Shown here one piece after another: positions 6,153 through 7,594 of a stretch of 7,594 nt of DNA. Both the position numbers and the translations under genes were made by a program. Every line of letters begins with the position of its first letter. Within the stretch, counting starts at the first letter, position 1. The notes beneath the pieces are model-generated. The model searched no databases, was not told the DNA's origin, and was given only the letters and a program-made list of their open reading frames with translations. This DNA is from Snowella sp031396835 (GTDB lineage Bacteria > Cyanobacteriota > Cyanobacteriia > Cyanobacteriales > Microcystaceae), in NCBI GenBank assembly GCA_031396835.1, contig JANNLO010000192.1, forward strand, positions 1-7,594. The letters are read 5' to 3'.

Positions 6153-6977
6153 TTAACGCTCATCTTCAAAATTCATCTTTTCTAAATATTCTTGGATTAA
6201 GGCAATAGTTTCTTGAGGATGACTCATGTGGGGACAGTGTCCTGTTGCTTTCATCAATTTAAGTGTACTTTTAGGTAAATGATGATGTAGATAATTCCCA
6301 ACTTCTACGGGCGCAATACTGTCTTCTGCACATTGCAAAATTAAGGAAGGAATCGTGACTTTCGGCAAATCACTACGGTTGTCAGAATAAAAAGTAACTT
6401 TAGCAAAACGGTTAGCAATATCGGGATCAGTTGAACAAAAACTGGCTTCTAATTCTTGGGTCAGTTCGGGTTGATCTTCATTTTTCATTACCATAGGAGC
6501 CAAAAAACTAGCCCAACCCATGTAATTTTTTTCCATAATATCCAGCAAATCTTCAATATCTTGTCGTTCAAAGCCACCAATATAATCGGGTGGATCATTA
6601 ATGTAGCGGGGAGAAGGACTAATCAGAATCAGATTTCTAAAAAAATCAGGGGATTGAATCGCAGTTAAAATACCACTCATGGCACTGACTGAATGTCCGA
6701 CAAAAATAATATTTTCTAAACTTAATTCTTCACAAATATCAAGAATATCTTGAACATAACCTTGAAGATTTCCGTATCTTTCAGGTTTGTAGGCACTAAG
6801 ATCCGATTTTCCTGAACCGACATAATCAAATAAAATAAGTCGATAATTTTTTTCAAAAGCTGGAGTAATAAAACGCCACATATTTTGGTCACAGCCAAAA
6901 CCATGAGCAAAAAGTATAGTCTGAGAGCCTTGTCCAAAAATCTTGACGTGATTGCGGGTCAAAACATTTTTATTCAT
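6153..6977 (-). CDS. rsbQ: RsbQ-type alpha/beta hydrolase
   Basis: A 274-residue alpha/beta hydrolase clearly related to B. subtilis RsbQ, which is needed for the PAS domain of RsbP to activate its phosphatase under energy stress; the family also includes the plant receptors D14 and KAI2. The start (RNHVK), FAHGFGCDQ (23-31), FDYVGSGKSDL (50-60), PSPRYINDPP (121-130), FCSTDP (180-185) and ATGHCPHMSHP (244-254) follow RsbQ closely. The triad is complete at the same numbers as in RsbQ: S96 in the nucleophile elbow GHS, D219 and H247. The elbow continues VSA where RsbQ has VGA. No signal peptide or membrane segment is seen, so it is cytoplasmic. It starts 74 bases after ubiD and ends 106 bases before the PAS-GAF-GGDEF gene, its likely partner. 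The substrate or ligand is unknown, as for RsbQ itself. No strong ribosome site precedes the ATG. Confidence 0.9.
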   Translation of the reverse strand: MNKNVLTRNHVKIFGQGSQTILFAHGFGCDQNMWRFITPAFEKNYRLILFDYVGSGKSDLSAYKPERYGNLQGYVQDILDICEELSLENIIFVGHSVSAMSGILTAIQSPDFFRNLILISPSPRYINDPPDYIGGFERQDIEDLLDIMEKNYMGWASFLAPMVMKNEDQPELTQELEASFCSTDPDIANRFAKVTFYSDNRSDLPKVTIPSLILQCAEDSIAPVEVGNYLHHHLPKSTLKLMKATGHCPHMSHPQETIALIQEYLEKMNFEDER

Positions 6978-7051
6978 TTTTTGCTGAACTTAAAAACGGC
7001 TTAATATCATCAGAATGATTACTTATTAGTTTATCTTTTTAGTGAATTTTG

Positions 7052-7594
7052 CTAAACATCATAACCAAATAAATTAGGATTCACCTCAGTTAAATTAAGA
7101 TCGCCTAAACCGTATTCTTGCCAACGTTGAGTCACTTTTTCTGCCGTATCAGGATCGGATTCTAAAACTGCACCCCATTCATGATCGGTTTCAGGGGGAA
7201 TTTTCGTGGTTGCATCAATACCCATTCGTCCGCCTAAACCAATTTTTTCGCTGGCAAAATCCAAGGTATCAAAGGGCGTTTCAGGCAAAATAAAGACATC
7301 GCGGACAGGATCAACCTTAGAACTGATCGCCCAGACCACTTGACGAGGATCGCGGATATTAATCGATTTATCAACCACAATCACAAATTTCGTATAGGTA
7401 AATTGGGGTAAGGCACTCCAAAAAGCCAGAGCCGCTCGTTTGGCTTGACCTGGATAGGCTTTATCAATAGAAATAATGGCGGCCTTATAACTCAGGGCTT
7501 CCATTGGCAGGAAAAAGTCAGTAATTTCCGAAACCTGTTGGCGCAAAATGGGCGTATAGATGCGGTTCAAGGCGATCGCCAACGCGGTCGCGTC
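7052..7594 (-). CDS. ubiD: UbiD family decarboxylase, C-terminal part (cut by window edge)
   Basis: UbiD enzymes use prenylated flavin to decarboxylate aromatic acids. In cyanobacteria the housekeeping copy is thought to act on prenyl-4-hydroxybenzoate during plastoquinone synthesis. The 180 visible residues correspond to the last third of an approximately 500-residue protein. Recognisable blocks are SYKAAIISIDKAYPGQAKRA, FTYTKFVIVVD, the DP-RD segment, TLDFAS, and the RMGIDATTK block that is conserved across the family. The flavin-binding and catalytic N-terminal domain lies outside the window. The frame stays open to the right edge, so the internal TTG at 7582-7580 is not a credible start. 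It is co-directional with the hydrolase gene 74 bases downstream, with no terminator seen between, so read-through is possible. Confidence 0.92.
   Translation of the reverse strand, partial: DATALAIALNRIYTPILRQQVSEITDFFLPMEALSYKAAIISIDKAYPGQAKRAALAFWSALPQFTYTKFVIVVDKSINIRDPRQVVWAISSKVDPVRDVFILPETPFDTLDFASEKIGLGGRMGIDATTKIPPETDHEWGAVLESDPDTAEKVTQRWQEYGLGDLNLTEVNPNLFGYDV

Noticed and set aside
6722..6937. 71-codon minus-strand frame within the hydrolase gene
   Set aside because: Shifted-frame shadow of the RsbQ-like gene; hydrophobic composition only reflects the alternate frame.
7007..7020. ATCAT/ATGAT short hairpin between ubiD and the hydrolase
   Set aside because: Five AT-rich pairs and no T-run; not a terminator and not evidence against read-through.
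1..7594. CRISPR array, tRNA or rRNA
   Set aside because: No regularly spaced direct repeats, and no tRNA-like or rRNA-like sequence was recognised on either strand.

Overview
The window most likely comes from a cyanobacterium. Six copies of the HIP1 octamer GCGATCGC, which is highly over-represented in many cyanobacterial genomes, lie at 1124, 3042, 4695, 4701 (overlapping the previous one), 5122 and 7572. The recognisable proteins fit this: a cyanobacterial-type peptide deformylase, a Synechocystis Sll0529-like thiamine enzyme, a carotene isomerase fragment, a UbiD decarboxylase and a cyanobacteriochrome. I cannot name the genus.

Layout. 2-304 (+) is the C-terminal half of a peptide deformylase. 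305-874 is a gene-free, AT-rich stretch. It holds three TTAA boxes spaced exactly 11 bp apart (Pho-box-like) and a 111-bp MITE-like element with terminal inverted repeats and an A7G flanking repeat. 875-3070 (+) encodes a 731-residue transketolase/phosphoketolase-like enzyme. 3071-3357 contains hairpins resembling an orphan right end of an IS200/IS605 (tnpB) element read on the minus strand. 3358-3543 (+) is an orphan, probably frameshifted DUF433 antitoxin-like gene. 3678-4277 (-) is a broken carotene isomerase (crtH) fragment that loses homology abruptly at about 3750. From 7594 down to 4490 the minus strand carries the C-terminal part of ubiD, an RsbQ-type alpha/beta hydrolase, and a PAS-cyanobacteriochrome-GGDEF protein. 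A Rho-independent terminator at 4327-4367 follows.

The most interesting unit is the hydrolase plus PAS-GAF-GGDEF pair (4490-6977). In Bacillus subtilis, RsbQ works with the PAS domain of the phosphatase RsbP. Here an RsbP-like PAS domain follows an RsbQ homologue with the full Ser-Asp-His triad. The PAS domain is fused not to a phosphatase but to a DXCF-type bilin-binding GAF domain and a diguanylate cyclase with an intact catalytic motif and inhibitory site. The inference is a c-di-GMP switch that integrates a hydrolase-dependent chemical signal with short-wavelength light. The middle of the window (3071-3760) looks like a graveyard of mobile-element ends and broken genes.
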